63,985 nt of DNA from Prochlorococcus sp. AG-409-L21 (GTDB lineage: Bacteria > Cyanobacteriota > Cyanobacteriia > PCC-6307 > Cyanobiaceae): assembly GCA_003215475.1 (NCBI GenBank), contig QCKH01000009.1, positions 1-63,985 on the forward strand. The letters run 5' to 3'. Shown here piece by piece: positions 30,411 through 38,491 of the stretch. The notes under the pieces are model-generated. The model saw nothing but the letters and a program-made list of their open reading frames with translations. It made no database searches and had not been told where the DNA came from. Both the position numbers and the translations under genes were made by a program. Within the stretch, counting starts at the first letter, position 1. Each line of letters opens with the position of its first letter.

Positions 30411-30442
30411 TTTGTCTTTATAAATAAATATCATTACTTTTG
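30411..30442 (+). promoter_or_regulatory. host-type promoter TTTG-N20-TACTTTTG
   Basis: TTTG at 30411-30414, TACTTTTG at 30435-30442, 20-bp spacer; the ATG is at 30465. The divergent late-type motif lies inside the spacer. Confidence 0.6.
30423..30431 (-). promoter_or_regulatory. late-type promoter motif ATATTTATT
   Basis: Reads towards clpC, 18 nt before its ATG. It is nested in the methyltransferase promoter, so the two polymerase forms should compete. Confidence 0.5.
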
Positions 30443-30464
30443 TCTTAAATATAAAATTTAAATT

Positions 30465-31388
30465 ATGGAAAGTCAATATAAATTACACTTAGGAAACACA
30501 AAAAATATTTTAGATGAAATGATCGATAGAGGTGAGAAGGTTGGTATGATTTTTACTTCACCACCTTATTTCGCATTTAGAAAAAATTACAGTGGTAATG
30601 ATGATGGAGAAATAGGTGCAATTCATGTTGATGATTATGCTGATTGGTTTTTAGAATTTACTGATAGATTTTTAAAAGTATTAGAACCTAACGGTAGTTT
30701 TTTCTTAAATATAAATGATAAAATAGATAATGGGGTAGTTCATCCAGTATTAGATGAATTAAAGTATAAAATGAGTAAGCAAGGATGGTATTTAGTAGCA
30801 AAACCTTATATTTGGTTTAAAAAAAATTCTATGCCAACAAATTGTAAATATAGGGCAATTGATAGATATGAATATGTTTTCCATTTTTCTAACTCTACTA
30901 AACCTAAATTTAGGGCAGACAACTGTAGAGTAGAACATAGTGAAGTTACCAAAAGAAGATTGAAGAGTGAAATAACAACAATTAACTCTAGAGATGGAGT
31001 ATATAATACCAAAAAAGTAACCTTAAATGAAAAAGGTGCGTTACCACACAATGTGGTTATTACTGCGGCAGAGTCTAACCCTAGTGTTTTACATCCTGCA
31101 CCTTTTCATGTAGAATTAGCAGAGTGGTTTGTTAAAATAGGAAGTGATGTTGGTGATACAATATTAGACCCATTTGCTGGATCTTCTACAACAGGAGTCG
31201 CAGCATTAAAACACGATAGAAAATTCATTGGGATTGATTTAGTAGAATTTAATATAAATTTTGGGAGAAATCGTATTGAACATTTGCTTTCTACGGGAGA
31301 ATGTTATATACCTAAAAATATGTTAGAAGAATATGGTATAGATGTAAATTACTATAAAGTTAAAGGTAAACACATCAACAACCCTTAA
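30465..31388 (+). CDS. DNA methyltransferase, beta class (N4-cytosine or N6-adenine)
   Basis: 307 residues. Catalytic motif TSPPY (31-35) comes first and the AdoMet-binding motif DPFAGSSTTG (~233-242) near the end, the beta-class order. The TSPPY form is commonest in m4C enzymes. A central variable part should recognise the target. No restriction nuclease lies beside it, so it is an orphan enzyme, most simply protecting phage DNA from host restriction. The host-type promoter implies early expression. Target sequence unknown. Confidence 0.9.
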   Translation: MESQYKLHLGNTKNILDEMIDRGEKVGMIFTSPPYFAFRKNYSGNDDGEIGAIHVDDYADWFLEFTDRFLKVLEPNGSFFLNINDKIDNGVVHPVLDELKYKMSKQGWYLVAKPYIWFKKNSMPTNCKYRAIDRYEYVFHFSNSTKPKFRADNCRVEHSEVTKRRLKSEITTINSRDGVYNTKKVTLNEKGALPHNVVITAAESNPSVLHPAPFHVELAEWFVKIGSDVGDTILDPFAGSSTTGVAALKHDRKFIGIDLVEFNINFGRNRIEHLLSTGECYIPKNMLEEYGIDVNYYKVKGKHINNP

Positions 31389-31468
31389 TGACAAAATGAC
31401 AGAATAAATTCACTGGCACTTATTTTGATTAAGTGTGAATATTAATAATAATATATAAAAAATAAAAT

Positions 31469-31933
31469 ATGATGTACAATAGAGAATTTAATAACTTTTT
31501 AAGAGAGTTTATGAATGATGACTTTTTTGGTGGAATTAATAGTAGAATTAGTTTACCAAAAAGAAATAATAATGGTTTAACTAAAAGAGAGTATTCTGAG
31601 AATACACCATCAACTAACGTATATGAAGATGAGTGGTCTTATAGATATGAATTATCCACACCTGGATTTACAAAGAAAGATTTAACCATTACTTTAGAAA
31701 ATTCACTATTAGAAGTTAAGGGTGAAAGAACAGTAGAAAATAAAAAAGATAAAGGTGAGTATGTTTCTAAAGAATACCACTCCACTAAATTTTTCAGATC
31801 TTTTAATTTACCTGAAAATGTTGTTTTAGATGAAGTACACGCTAAAGTAGAAAATGGTATTACAATTTTATACTTACCTAAAGTAACTCCAACTAAAAGT
31901 AAAAAAGTTAGTAGAAATATCGAAATCGATTAA
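31469..31933 (+). CDS. small heat-shock protein (Hsp20 / alpha-crystallin)
   Basis: 154 residues: a variable N-terminus (MMYNREFNNFLREFMNDDFF), an alpha-crystallin domain (~50-148, YELSTPGFTKKDLTI, LLEVKGER, FFRSFNLPENV) and the conserved C-terminal ITILYLPK region. Holdase chaperones of this type occur in T4-like phages of cyanobacteria and other hosts. It precedes a terminator. Position beside clpC suggests a small chaperone set for head or tail assembly. No clear promoter of either class was found. Confidence 0.9.
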   Translation: MMYNREFNNFLREFMNDDFFGGINSRISLPKRNNNGLTKREYSENTPSTNVYEDEWSYRYELSTPGFTKKDLTITLENSLLEVKGERTVENKKDKGEYVSKEYHSTKFFRSFNLPENVVLDEVHAKVENGITILYLPKVTPTKSKKVSRNIEID

Positions 31934-31962
31934 AATTAACAACATAATTACTCAATTAAATT

Positions 31963-31992
31963 AACCCATTTCTTTTTGAAGTGGGTTTTTTT
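31963..31992 (+). terminator. rho-independent terminator
   Basis: AACCCATTTC/GAAGTGGGTT stem (one T-G pair), TTTTT loop and a run of T, just after the Hsp20 gene. Confidence 0.85.
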
Positions 31993-32003
31993 GTTATATT
32001 TAA

Positions 32004-32034
32004 TTGATAATTAAATAATATTTTATTATATTTG
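32004..32034 (+). promoter_or_regulatory. host-type promoter TTG-N20-TATATTTG
   Basis: TTG at 32004-32006, TATATTTG at 32027-32034, 20-bp spacer. The ATG is only 4 nt further (32039), implying a nearly leaderless mRNA. Confidence 0.65.
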
Positions 32035-32038
32035 TCAT

Positions 32039-32281
32039 ATGATTAATACTGCACCTAAATTTAAAAAAATTGTTTTAATTATAAAAGAGGAAAACAAAAG
32101 TGATAAATATTTTAATAGTAGTTATAAAATAGTACATGAAGATTGTGGTATGGTAATTACTGGCGATTATGTTATCATAACCGAAGACTTCGGAGGTGAT
32201 GTAATATCAGAAGAACATTCAGTTAAAGGAAAAATTTACGAATTGAAAAATATAGATAGTTATAAATTATATAAAAATTAA
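32039..32281 (+). CDS. small protein, unknown
   Basis: 80 residues (MINTAPKFKKIVLII...), predicted all-beta (YKIVHEDCGMVITGDYVIITED). No tag. First of three small genes (32039-32750) on a transcript from the host-type promoter. No family is recognised. Confidence 0.5.
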   Translation: MINTAPKFKKIVLIIKEENKSDKYFNSSYKIVHEDCGMVITGDYVIITEDFGGDVISEEHSVKGKIYELKNIDSYKLYKN

Positions 32282-32285
32282 AATT

Positions 32286-32579
32286 ATGTTATTACACAAA
32301 TACACAACAGAAGAGGCAATAGAAAATATTTACAATTCTAGTAATATATTAGCATCAAAATACAACGTATTAAATAAAAAATTAGCGATTATTTTTAAAG
32401 GTGGTAGACAATACTTATATCACGATGTAAAAAAAAGTGATTATGATGTTTTTGAAAATGCTGATAGTCAAGGTAAAATTTTAAATTCCCACATTAAGAA
32501 TTATAAAGTGGAAAAAATAGAGGGTGTAGTAGATGTCACACCAATATTAGAACAAATAGAACTACTTAAAAATAAATAA
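32286..32579 (+). CDS. KTSC-domain protein
   Basis: 97 residues. The middle, KLAIIFKGGRQYLYHDVKKSDYDVFENADSQ, followed by GKILNSHIKNY, matches the KTSC domain pattern (G..Y.Y..V....Y..F..A.S.G...N..IK). KTSC domains occur alone in phages and fused to other proteins; the role is not established, RNA or protein binding having been proposed. Middle gene of a three-gene unit. Confidence 0.65.
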   Translation: MLLHKYTTEEAIENIYNSSNILASKYNVLNKKLAIIFKGGRQYLYHDVKKSDYDVFENADSQGKILNSHIKNYKVEKIEGVVDVTPILEQIELLKNK

Positions 32580-32750
32580 ATGCCTACATTAGAACAACAC
32601 ATATTACATGATCTCTATGAATTAGAGAGTGCCGTCAAAGATATATTAGAAGAAAAAAATCTATTCGAAGAATTAATTTTATTAGAAGATACCATAAAAC
32701 GTTTAGAGTATTTTATAGTAAATAAGGAATGTAAAACGTGTGGAATTTAA
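32580..32750 (+). CDS. 56-residue helical protein
   Basis: The ATG overlaps the stop region of the KTSC gene (TAAATG). The peptide MPTLEQHILHDLYELES... is a charged amphipathic helical hairpin ending in CKTCGI, a possible metal or disulfide site. Coupled translation supports it; the function is unknown. Confidence 0.5.
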   Translation: MPTLEQHILHDLYELESAVKDILEEKNLFEELILLEDTIKRLEYFIVNKECKTCGI

Positions 32751-32788
32751 TTTATGTCGTAAAAAATGAAAGATTATCAACTAATTAA

Positions 32789-32797
32789 GTATTTATA
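32789..32797 (+). promoter_or_regulatory. late-type promoter motif GTATTTATA
   Basis: 12 nt before the ATG at 32810; first base deviates from ATATTTATA. Confidence 0.4.
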
Positions 32798-32809
32798 TTA
32801 AAAATACTT

Positions 32810-33601
32810 ATGAAATTTAATAATTTAGAGGAACAAGAAGTTAATGATTTAATTGAGAAGGAAAATATTGATCTTTCCTCATTTAAAATTAAAGATACAT
32901 TAAACCCCAAAATATTTGATAGAGAACAAGAAATGCATAAAGATGTTAGGACTAGACTTCTAATGATTGCAGATGATTTTTTTGAAACTTTAGATATTGG
33001 TTGGGTTGAAATTGATGATATTATTTTAACTGGTAGTTTAGCAAATTACAATTGGTCTAGATTTTCAGATGTTGATTTACATATATTAGTTGATTTTGGA
33101 GATGTGGATGAAAATGAAGAATTAGTTAGGTCTTATTTTAATTCTAAGAAAAATTTATGGAACGAAAAACATAATATCACTGTTAAGGGGTATGATGTTG
33201 AGTTATATGTACAAGATACAGATGAACCACATGTTGCTAGTGGGGTTTATTCAGTAATGTGGGATAAATGGAATGTTAAACCAGAAAGAGAAAATTTTAA
33301 AATAGATACTAAAAAAGTAAAAGAAAAAGCCAACTCAATAATCGACACCATAAAACATTTTTATGATATGTACAAAGGTGGGGATTATGATAAACTTATA
33401 AGGTCAATAAAAAGTCTCAAAGAAAAAATTAAGAAAATGAGACAAACAGGATTAGATAGAGAAGGCGAGTATTCATATGAAAATATTGCATTTAAGGTAT
33501 TAAGAAGGATGGAGTTTTTGGATAAGTTAAGTGAACTAGAAACTTTAGCGTATGATAAATCTTTAACTTTAGATGAATCCATAAGATTTTTAAAAAATTA
33601 A
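32810..33601 (+). CDS. Pol-beta-type nucleotidyltransferase
   Basis: 263 residues. The catalytic pattern TGSLANYNWSRFSDVDLHI (G75, S76, D87, D89) and a later YDVELYVQD Asp give the GS-x(9-13)-Dh[DE]h...D signature of the superfamily. A helical C-terminal half follows. The relatives I recall are found in T4-like marine phages; tRNA or small-molecule nucleotidylation is possible. The N-terminus (MKFNNLEEQEVNDLIEKE) contains L-E-E and L-I-E and could be a diverged tag. Six nt upstream of the next gene. Confidence 0.75.
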   Translation: MKFNNLEEQEVNDLIEKENIDLSSFKIKDTLNPKIFDREQEMHKDVRTRLLMIADDFFETLDIGWVEIDDIILTGSLANYNWSRFSDVDLHILVDFGDVDENEELVRSYFNSKKNLWNEKHNITVKGYDVELYVQDTDEPHVASGVYSVMWDKWNVKPERENFKIDTKKVKEKANSIIDTIKHFYDMYKGGDYDKLIRSIKSLKEKIKKMRQTGLDREGEYSYENIAFKVLRRMEFLDKLSELETLAYDKSLTLDESIRFLKN

Positions 33602-33606
33602 TTGTT

Positions 33607-34611
33607 ATGACTTATTTAAAAGGTGAAGTTGCAGTAGTACATAATTGGTCGGAAATAGATTTTACTAAGTTTGCTTATAGTGCATTTCGTTTTAATGGTA
33701 CAAATGCTGGTGCAACAACGGTAATTAATGGTTCGACAATAAATAAAATAATAGGTAAGACGATAAAGTGTGTTATAAATGAAAATAATACCACCATTGA
33801 CGAGGACTTAATATTATTAGGTAATCGTAAAAATAATTTTCCACCTTATTATAATGGAACATCTTCAGACTATATCAGTATCTATTCTTTTTATTTTGAA
33901 GGTAACGATAAAAGACAATTCTTCAATTTTGGTAAGCCTGCTAGTGTCAATGATTTAACAGGAAGTGTTACTGTTAGTACCTATATGAAAGTGGATGGTG
34001 ATCATACGGTAGATGGTTATGCATTAGAAAATTATGCAGGTGGTAGTGGTATAGGGATTGGTTACGATAATTCTCCAGATCAGTGGAGATTTAGAGTTGG
34101 TTTATCAGTAGCTGGTTTAGAAGACATTCAAACCCCTACTCTATCTCCTAAAACTACAGGTGCAGGAGAATGGGTTAATATTACTGGAACATGGAATGAT
34201 GACACTAAAGATTTAAAAATATATGTTAATGGGATTTTACAAAACACTGTTAATTATCCTGGTAACACTTTAGTTGCGACAGTAGAAGATTTAAGATTAG
34301 GAGGTGCATCCACAAGTGCCGGTGAAATGAAAGGGGCGGTAAATAATATAGTTATTTGGGACACCGCATTAAATGATGAAGAAGTACTAAATCATTATAA
34401 TGATGGTAACCCATATAATGTATTAATAAATGCACCACATTCTAATAATATTGTATTCTGGACAAAGGTTGGGGATAACTCTAAATGGAATGGTTCTAAT
34501 CAATGGAAAATAATAGATGAAGTCAATAATATTATTGGATTATCTAGTACTGCTGGTGGTGGTGGTTTCTCACCTATGACATATGAAAGTAGAATAAAAG
34601 ATGCGCCATAA
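33607..34611 (+). CDS. LamG-like (concanavalin fold) virion protein candidate
   Basis: 334 residues. The first ~75 (YLKGEVAVVHNWSEIDF... LILLGN) form a domain paralogous to the whole N-terminus of the gene at 34688. Residues ~115-270 fit a LamG/jellyroll domain: VTVSTYMKVDGDH, YALENYAGGS, WVNITGTWNDDTKDLKIYVNG and IVIWDTALNDEEVLNHY. Such domains bind sugars and are common in phage fibre or decoration proteins. I infer a surface virion protein. Confidence 0.65.
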   Translation: MTYLKGEVAVVHNWSEIDFTKFAYSAFRFNGTNAGATTVINGSTINKIIGKTIKCVINENNTTIDEDLILLGNRKNNFPPYYNGTSSDYISIYSFYFEGNDKRQFFNFGKPASVNDLTGSVTVSTYMKVDGDHTVDGYALENYAGGSGIGIGYDNSPDQWRFRVGLSVAGLEDIQTPTLSPKTTGAGEWVNITGTWNDDTKDLKIYVNGILQNTVNYPGNTLVATVEDLRLGGASTSAGEMKGAVNNIVIWDTALNDEEVLNHYNDGNPYNVLINAPHSNNIVFWTKVGDNSKWNGSNQWKIIDEVNNIIGLSSTAGGGGFSPMTYESRIKDAP

Positions 34612-34663
34612 CATAGGAATCTATGTTTATGTAAATTGTTTTGTGTTTTTTATTAAATTCGCA

Positions 34664-34672
34664 ATATTTATA
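34664..34672 (+). promoter_or_regulatory. late-type promoter motif ATATTTATA
   Basis: 15 nt before the ATG at 34688; a small hairpin ACATAG/CTATGT lies just upstream (34611-34626). Confidence 0.5.
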
Positions 34673-34687
34673 TAATAAAACATAATT

Positions 34688-35035
34688 ATGGGAACTTATT
34701 TAACAGGGGAAGTATCAGTAATACATAATGCAACTACTGCGGATTTTGAAAATTATGCATATAGTGCAATATTATGTAACGTTGGCGGTTCATATACAAT
34801 CAATGGGGCAACTGTTACTTTAGTAGCAGGACAAACAGTAGATGTTGTTGTTAATGGCGATACTACTACATTATCAGGAAATAACTTTTTATTATTGGGT
34901 AACCCAATTGCGGTACAAACAAAGGTAAAAACAGGTTTAATTTCTGCTACTACAGAAACTTTCCAAAATAATATAGGTGTTGTAGACACGTATCAATACG
35001 TAGACATTAAAACGGGTAACCCCATAAGAAGCTAA
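34688..35035 (+). CDS. small beta-rich virion protein candidate
   Basis: 115 residues, all-beta. Its MGTYLTGEVSVIHNATTADFENYAYSA... start, TVTLVAGQTVDVVVNG and NNFLLLGNP match the N-terminal domain of the LamG-like protein at 33607 position by position. Possibly a head or fibre decoration domain. Late-type promoter. The family is not recognised. Confidence 0.55.
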   Translation: MGTYLTGEVSVIHNATTADFENYAYSAILCNVGGSYTINGATVTLVAGQTVDVVVNGDTTTLSGNNFLLLGNPIAVQTKVKTGLISATTETFQNNIGVVDTYQYVDIKTGNPIRS

Positions 35036-35062
35036 GATAAAATTATAAAAAAAAGATATAAA

Positions 35063-36925
35063 ATGAAAAATTTTGTAAATCCAAAAAAAATTAAAGGACA
35101 AGATAAGTTAGATAGAATTAAAGATCTAATGGGAAAAATGAATACTTTAAATGAAAGTACTTCTACATCTGAAATAGAAAATGTTAAAAAAGGTGCTAAC
35201 GGAGTAATTTATGGGATAATTCGAGAAAACCAAAATTATTTTATAAAAACCACTGAAAAAACTTCTGGTAATATTATGGCAGAAGACTTCAATTATATTG
35301 GTGGTTTACAAAATAAAAATTTAGAAAGATACAAATCATATGCGGAAGCAATGAAACACCTTAATTTAAAATTTGATATGTTAAATGAATCTTTTGGTGT
35401 AAAAGAAAATAATAACTTGTTTGAATCTGACGTAATTGAAGTAAAAGAGGCAAATGCTAGTGGAGTTGTAGTCAAAGAAGATCCTGAAATAATTGAAGAT
35501 CAAAAAAAAGTAATTAAAGTAGATGCTCCAGCACCGGTAGCGGTAGAAGATGAAGTGGAAGAAGAAGAAATTTCTTCAGAAGATGATCCATTTGCAGATG
35601 ATGAAGAAGGTGGTGAAGTAGATATGGAAGTAGATGTAGAAGAAGAAGGAGAAGATGAAGGTGATGGATATACGAAAAAAATTCAAAAGTTAACTGGTAA
35701 AATCGGACAAATGTTAAGAGACAAAGATGAACCAGATGCAGAATTAGACAAATACGTAATCAACTCTATTATATCCGCCATTAATTGGGAAGATATTCCA
35801 GATGAAGATGTGGAAGATATTATTGCCAAAATCGAGGGTGAAGATGAAGAAGACGGTGAATTAGAAGGAGGTGATGAAGAGACTTTAGATATTGATGTAG
35901 AAGAAGAAGGTGGTGAAGATCCATTTGCAGAAGAAGGGGATGAATTGGCTGAAGGTGAAGAAAAAGATAAAGAGGAGCACGAAAAAATGGATAAAGATGA
36001 AGACAAAGAAGATGAAGAAGAATTATCTAACGAAGATTTAGAAGAAAAACTTAAACATCATGAAGATGCAATTAAAAATATTAAAAAAGAAATTGCAGAT
36101 TTACATAAAGATGAAAAAGAAGATGAAGAAGATAAAGAAGAAGAGGAAAAAGAAAAAGTAGATGAACAAACTTCTTCCGGAAGACATATAGTTAAAATGA
36201 TAGAAAAGAATGCCTATTGTCAAAAACATTTTGGTAAAGACTATAAAGACTGTACTAAAGAACAACAAAAGCAATGTGATGATCATTGTGGTAAACTTGG
36301 TAAAAAAGTAGATGAAGGAAATAAATTCAGTGGTGAAAGACAAAAAGCTATAGATGCAGGTGAAGATGAATTCGAAGTAGATGGTAAAACCTATAAAGTA
36401 GAAGAGTCTAAAAAATTCACAAAAAAACAACTGATGGAAAACTTTTTAAAAAAAAACATTAATAATTCCTTAAACAAAATTTTAAAAGAACAAAGTGAAC
36501 AATCTTTAGAAGAATACAGTCAAATAGATATGTTGGCTGGTGATGATGTAGGAATTGCAGAACAGAATATGGATATTGTAGACGCAATCGCCACTGGACA
36601 AAATTACTTACAAGCTTCAGGAGATTTAGATAGGGATGGTGATCAAATACCAAATAGATTAGATATGGATAGTAATATGGATGGTGACTTAGATCATGAA
36701 ACTTTTGATGGTCATAATCAATTTAAAGAAATTGATGTGGATGCGTTATTAGCAGACAATCCAGCACCAACAGTAGAACCAGGTATTAAAGAACCTACAA
36801 CTAAACCAGGTAAAAAGAAACCACGATGGAAAAAAATACCTAAACCAAATGTTAATCCAAAACCTAAAGCTAAAATTGCTGAAAGAAAAAAAGTAACTAC
36901 TAAAAGAAACGGAATGTATAGATAA
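35063..36925 (+). CDS. large acidic tagged protein with Ca-binding-like repeat
   Basis: 620 residues. N-terminus MKNFVNPKKIKGQDKLDRIKD followed by LMGKMNTLNES (L-N-E) is related to the LMG tags. Residues ~155-370 are extremely acidic with a predicted coiled coil (EEKLKHHEDAIKNIKKEIAD). A second tag-like stretch, FTKKQLMENFLKKNINNSLNKILKE, lies at ~451-475. Near residue 515-545, DLDRDGDQIPNRLDMD and SNMDGDLDHE resemble thrombospondin-3/EF-hand calcium loops. The C-terminus is basic. A head-core component is my best guess. Confidence 0.55.
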   Translation: MKNFVNPKKIKGQDKLDRIKDLMGKMNTLNESTSTSEIENVKKGANGVIYGIIRENQNYFIKTTEKTSGNIMAEDFNYIGGLQNKNLERYKSYAEAMKHLNLKFDMLNESFGVKENNNLFESDVIEVKEANASGVVVKEDPEIIEDQKKVIKVDAPAPVAVEDEVEEEEISSEDDPFADDEEGGEVDMEVDVEEEGEDEGDGYTKKIQKLTGKIGQMLRDKDEPDAELDKYVINSIISAINWEDIPDEDVEDIIAKIEGEDEEDGELEGGDEETLDIDVEEEGGEDPFAEEGDELAEGEEKDKEEHEKMDKDEDKEDEEELSNEDLEEKLKHHEDAIKNIKKEIADLHKDEKEDEEDKEEEEKEKVDEQTSSGRHIVKMIEKNAYCQKHFGKDYKDCTKEQQKQCDDHCGKLGKKVDEGNKFSGERQKAIDAGEDEFEVDGKTYKVEESKKFTKKQLMENFLKKNINNSLNKILKEQSEQSLEEYSQIDMLAGDDVGIAEQNMDIVDAIATGQNYLQASGDLDRDGDQIPNRLDMDSNMDGDLDHETFDGHNQFKEIDVDALLADNPAPTVEPGIKEPTTKPGKKKPRWKKIPKPNVNPKPKAKIAERKKVTTKRNGMYR

Positions 36926-37323
36926 TGAACTTAGTATACATAAATAAAGTAGGACAGAATTGGAAAGGGAACTTCATTTATGAATTTCTCTTTTCTGATA
37001 TATTAGAAGATATAGACGGTGAAGGGTGGGATGCCTATCCCGCATCTGGAAATCCAGAATCACCTGAAGAAAAATTTATAAAAAAATCAGGAGTTTTAAC
37101 TACTGATTTAAAATTAGATGTAATACAAGAATCTGATTCATTTGCGATGTGGGATGCCGTAGATGGTATAATTGCAATGGCTTGGGAAAATTTAGAAGGA
37201 TATGATGAATATCCAGAAAAAAGGTTGTTTTTTGAGTTTGGTGAAAATATTGATTCGGTAGAATCTAAGCTATATGAAAAAGATATGGTATTATTATATA
37301 ACAAAGAATTAATAAATAGTTAA
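36925..37323 (+). CDS. unknown acidic protein
   Basis: 132 residues (MNLVYINKVGQNWKGNF...), with a conserved-looking GWDAYPASGNPESPEEKFI stretch and a mixed alpha/beta pattern. No tag. The ATG overlaps the preceding stop (TAATG) and the next gene starts 1 nt after its end, so it belongs to the 34688-39916 operon. Its position within the head-related operon suggests a late function. The family is not recognised. Confidence 0.5.
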   Translation: MNLVYINKVGQNWKGNFIYEFLFSDILEDIDGEGWDAYPASGNPESPEEKFIKKSGVLTTDLKLDVIQESDSFAMWDAVDGIIAMAWENLEGYDEYPEKRLFFEFGENIDSVESKLYEKDMVLLYNKELINS

Positions 37324-37324
37324 A

Positions 37325-37804
37325 ATGAAAAAGATTGTAAAAATTTATGAGTCAGATATAAAAAGAGCAGTAAGGAGAGGTTTAATGGAAAAATTATTGT
37401 TAGAAAATCAAACAACACAAGCCATTACTGATAGAACTAAAGCAATAGAAGATTTAACAAATCAATATAAAGAATTAAATGATGAAATTGCTAAGTCACA
37501 AAATGAATCTACTGAAATAGATGAAACATTCCTTAAAGTACCGGCAGATAAATTAGCATCTGTTAAAGATGAATTACCGAAGGATGCTACTGTAGAAATA
37601 ACTGAGGATGATGATTGGATGCAAGGGGTATCTGATGAGATAGAAAAAGATGGTACTGAAGGAACATTTAGAGAATGGTGTCAAAACAGAGGTTATAGAA
37701 ATGGTTGTTCCTCTAACTGTATTAAAGATGCTTTAAGAACAAATAGTACAAAATTACATTATAGAGCTGGATTGGCACACGCTTTTTGTAGTGCGAGAAA
37801 ATAA
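37325..37804 (+). CDS. tagged protein with Cys-rich C-terminal module
   Basis: 159 residues. Tag MKKIVKIYESDIKRAVRRG followed by LMEKLLLEN (L-L-E); a coiled coil (~38-65); an acidic middle; and a C-terminal GTFREWCQNRGYRNGCSSNCI...RAGLAHAFC module. I have seen similar G.F..WC...G...CI..A modules in T4-like virion or internal proteins, but cannot name the family. Internal head protein inferred. Confidence 0.55.
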   Translation: MKKIVKIYESDIKRAVRRGLMEKLLLENQTTQAITDRTKAIEDLTNQYKELNDEIAKSQNESTEIDETFLKVPADKLASVKDELPKDATVEITEDDDWMQGVSDEIEKDGTEGTFREWCQNRGYRNGCSSNCIKDALRTNSTKLHYRAGLAHAFCSARK

Positions 37805-37812
37805 TTTTTATT

Positions 37813-38490
37813 ATGCCATTTAAATCAGAAAAACAAAGAAGGTGGATGCATATAAATGAACCCGAAATTGCACAAAGATGGGAAGAAATGTATGAAGAAG
37901 AAATGAAAACCGAAGAAAAAAATATCAAACCAAAAATGAAAAAAAAGGATTTAGTAGAATATATTAAATTCAAAAAAGATGGTGGGTATAAAAAATATAA
38001 AAAATCTGATTTATTAGGTGAAGCGAAAAGAAATGAATATGATTTTCCTTCATTAAAGGGTATAAGTGGGCAAGAAAGACGAGATCTATTAAAATATTTA
38101 GAAAAAATAAGACAAAGTGGTTTAACTAATATGTTTGGTGCTCACCCTATTTTAAATTGGACAAAAGAGGATTTACATAGGTGGTTATATGGTATGAGAA
38201 AAGATTTAGATTCTTTAGAAGAAGAAAAAGAAAGAATAGATGAATTAGAATATGATGATGAAGATAGTATTTCATATGAAAGAGATATAGAAATAATAGA
38301 GGAAGAAATGGAAATCATAGAATATTTATTAGAGAATAAAAGAAAAATTAGGGATATACTTATTAGGGCGGCTTTAGCACACATTGAACGAGGAGATGGG
38401 AATCATGAAACGAGAAATGTTCAAAGGGTATTTGAAAAAATGGCGAAAGATGCTTGGACTATGTGGGTATCATTATTAAACATAAGATAA
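37813..38490 (+). CDS. phage protein with MPFKSxxQRRWM motif
   Basis: 225 residues. The start MPFKSEKQRRWMHINEPEIAQRWEEMY is a very common N-terminal motif of small phage proteins encoded near head genes. The rest is helical and charged (a coiled coil at ~130-180), ending in HIERGDGNHETRNVQRVFEKM. No L/I-x-E tag. The function is unknown; co-transcribed with tagged genes. Confidence 0.55.
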   Translation: MPFKSEKQRRWMHINEPEIAQRWEEMYEEEMKTEEKNIKPKMKKKDLVEYIKFKKDGGYKKYKKSDLLGEAKRNEYDFPSLKGISGQERRDLLKYLEKIRQSGLTNMFGAHPILNWTKEDLHRWLYGMRKDLDSLEEEKERIDELEYDDEDSISYERDIEIIEEEMEIIEYLLENKRKIRDILIRAALAHIERGDGNHETRNVQRVFEKMAKDAWTMWVSLLNIR

Positions 38491-38491
38491 T

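Noticed and set aside
35683-36430. Minus-strand ORFs rich in Ser or Phe
   Set aside because: Shadows of the acidic Glu/Asp repeats of 35063-36925.
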